64,000 nucleotides of DNA, from positions 44,562 to 108,561 of the forward strand of contig NZ_JABFDI010000015.1 of NCBI RefSeq assembly GCF_013403915.1. The letters are read 5' to 3'. Source of the DNA: Winogradskyella pacifica (lineage in GTDB: Bacteria > Bacteroidota > Bacteroidia > Flavobacteriales > Flavobacteriaceae). A program made the translations under genes and the position numbers. The notes under the pieces are model-generated. The model was not told the origin of the DNA and did no database searches. It saw only the letters and a program-made list of their open reading frames with translations. Below, one piece after another: positions 63,910 to 64,000 of the stretch (positions are counted from its first letter, which is position 1; every line of letters starts with the position of its first letter).

Positions 63910-64000
63910 TTATCTTTTTAAACTAAAATGGGCTTTAAATTCTTTACGTACTCCGTCGCTTGGTTCGTCGTACTCTACTGTAAACCAGTAGTCACTTGTT
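63910..64000 (-). CDS. Partial C-terminus of a T9SS type B sorted protein
   Basis: The reverse strand from the window edge reads in frame TSDYWFTVEYDEPSDGVRKE, then FKAHFSLKR and a stop at 63910-63912. This is the end of a T9SS type B sorting domain, as in the lectin gene that also ends FKGHFTLKR. The rest of the protein lies outside the window, so its main function is unknown. Its terminator is at 63858-63893. Confidence 0.8.
   Translation of the reverse strand, partial: TSDYWFTVEYDEPSDGVRKEFKAHFSLKR

Overview
The window looks like a chromosome segment of a marine-type Flavobacteriaceae (Bacteroidota). The base composition is AT-rich and ribosome-binding sites are essentially absent. Promoter-like sequences fit the Bacteroidota pattern TTTG-N19-21-TAnnTTTG. 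There are several type IX secretion (T9SS) type B sorting domains, a PorP/SprF protein, TonB-dependent-receptor-like barrels, a GSCFA protein and a short eukaryote-like ProRS. No rRNA, prophage, insertion sequence or CRISPR array was seen. The only tRNA is tRNA-Glu(UUC). The genus cannot be fixed from the sequence alone.

Layout. 1-4.3 kb: partial thioredoxin-like protein, YkgJ iron-sulphur protein, methyltransferase, a local 235-243 bp tandem duplication, a GxxExxY nuclease-fold gene between inverted repeats, and an amidohydrolase lipoprotein. 4.4-9.2 kb: outer-membrane barrel plus a large TPR protein. 9.5-16.1 kb: orphan trpA, trmL, YitT transporter, three 88-bp repeats that run into the start codon of an unknown acidic protein, VF530, DEAD-box helicase, TspO-like protein. 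16.3-21.9 kb: an operon of small membrane protein, SIMPL protein and LipL32-like protein, preceded by a TPR histidine kinase/NarL-type regulator pair; a related operator-like motif lies upstream of both units. 22-25.1 kb: AlgI/AlgJ-like O-acetylation pair. 25.6-32.4 kb: TPR protein, yaaA, pseudouridine synthase, PASTA protein, ddl, coaD, DUF2007-type protein, GSCFA protein. 32.4-39.2 kb: decayed repeat cassette, alaS, M23 peptidase, MerR, LemA and three TPM-domain genes, the last frameshifted. 39.2-45.8 kb: outer-membrane barrel, T9SS-exported C-type lectin, der. 46.2-57.7 kb: LysM protein, then a module of 1888-aa repeat adhesin, SprF-like and OmpA-like proteins. 57.7-64 kb: era, rpsT, tRNA-Glu, proS, a Trp/Gly-rich lipoprotein, a FadL-like porin and the end of another T9SS type B protein.

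How the genes work together. Most of the window is housekeeping (der, era, alaS, proS, rpsT, ddl, coaD, trmL) mixed with envelope and surface genes. The adhesin-SprF-OmpA genes form a surface-adhesin export and anchoring unit. The kinase/regulator pair probably controls the adjacent LipL32-like operon. The most unusual items are the LipL32 homologue with its putative operator, the triplicated 88-bp leader carrying mini-ORFs, the repeat-bounded GxxExxY cassette with a second decayed copy of the same architecture, and the two-cysteine repeat array of the giant adhesin.
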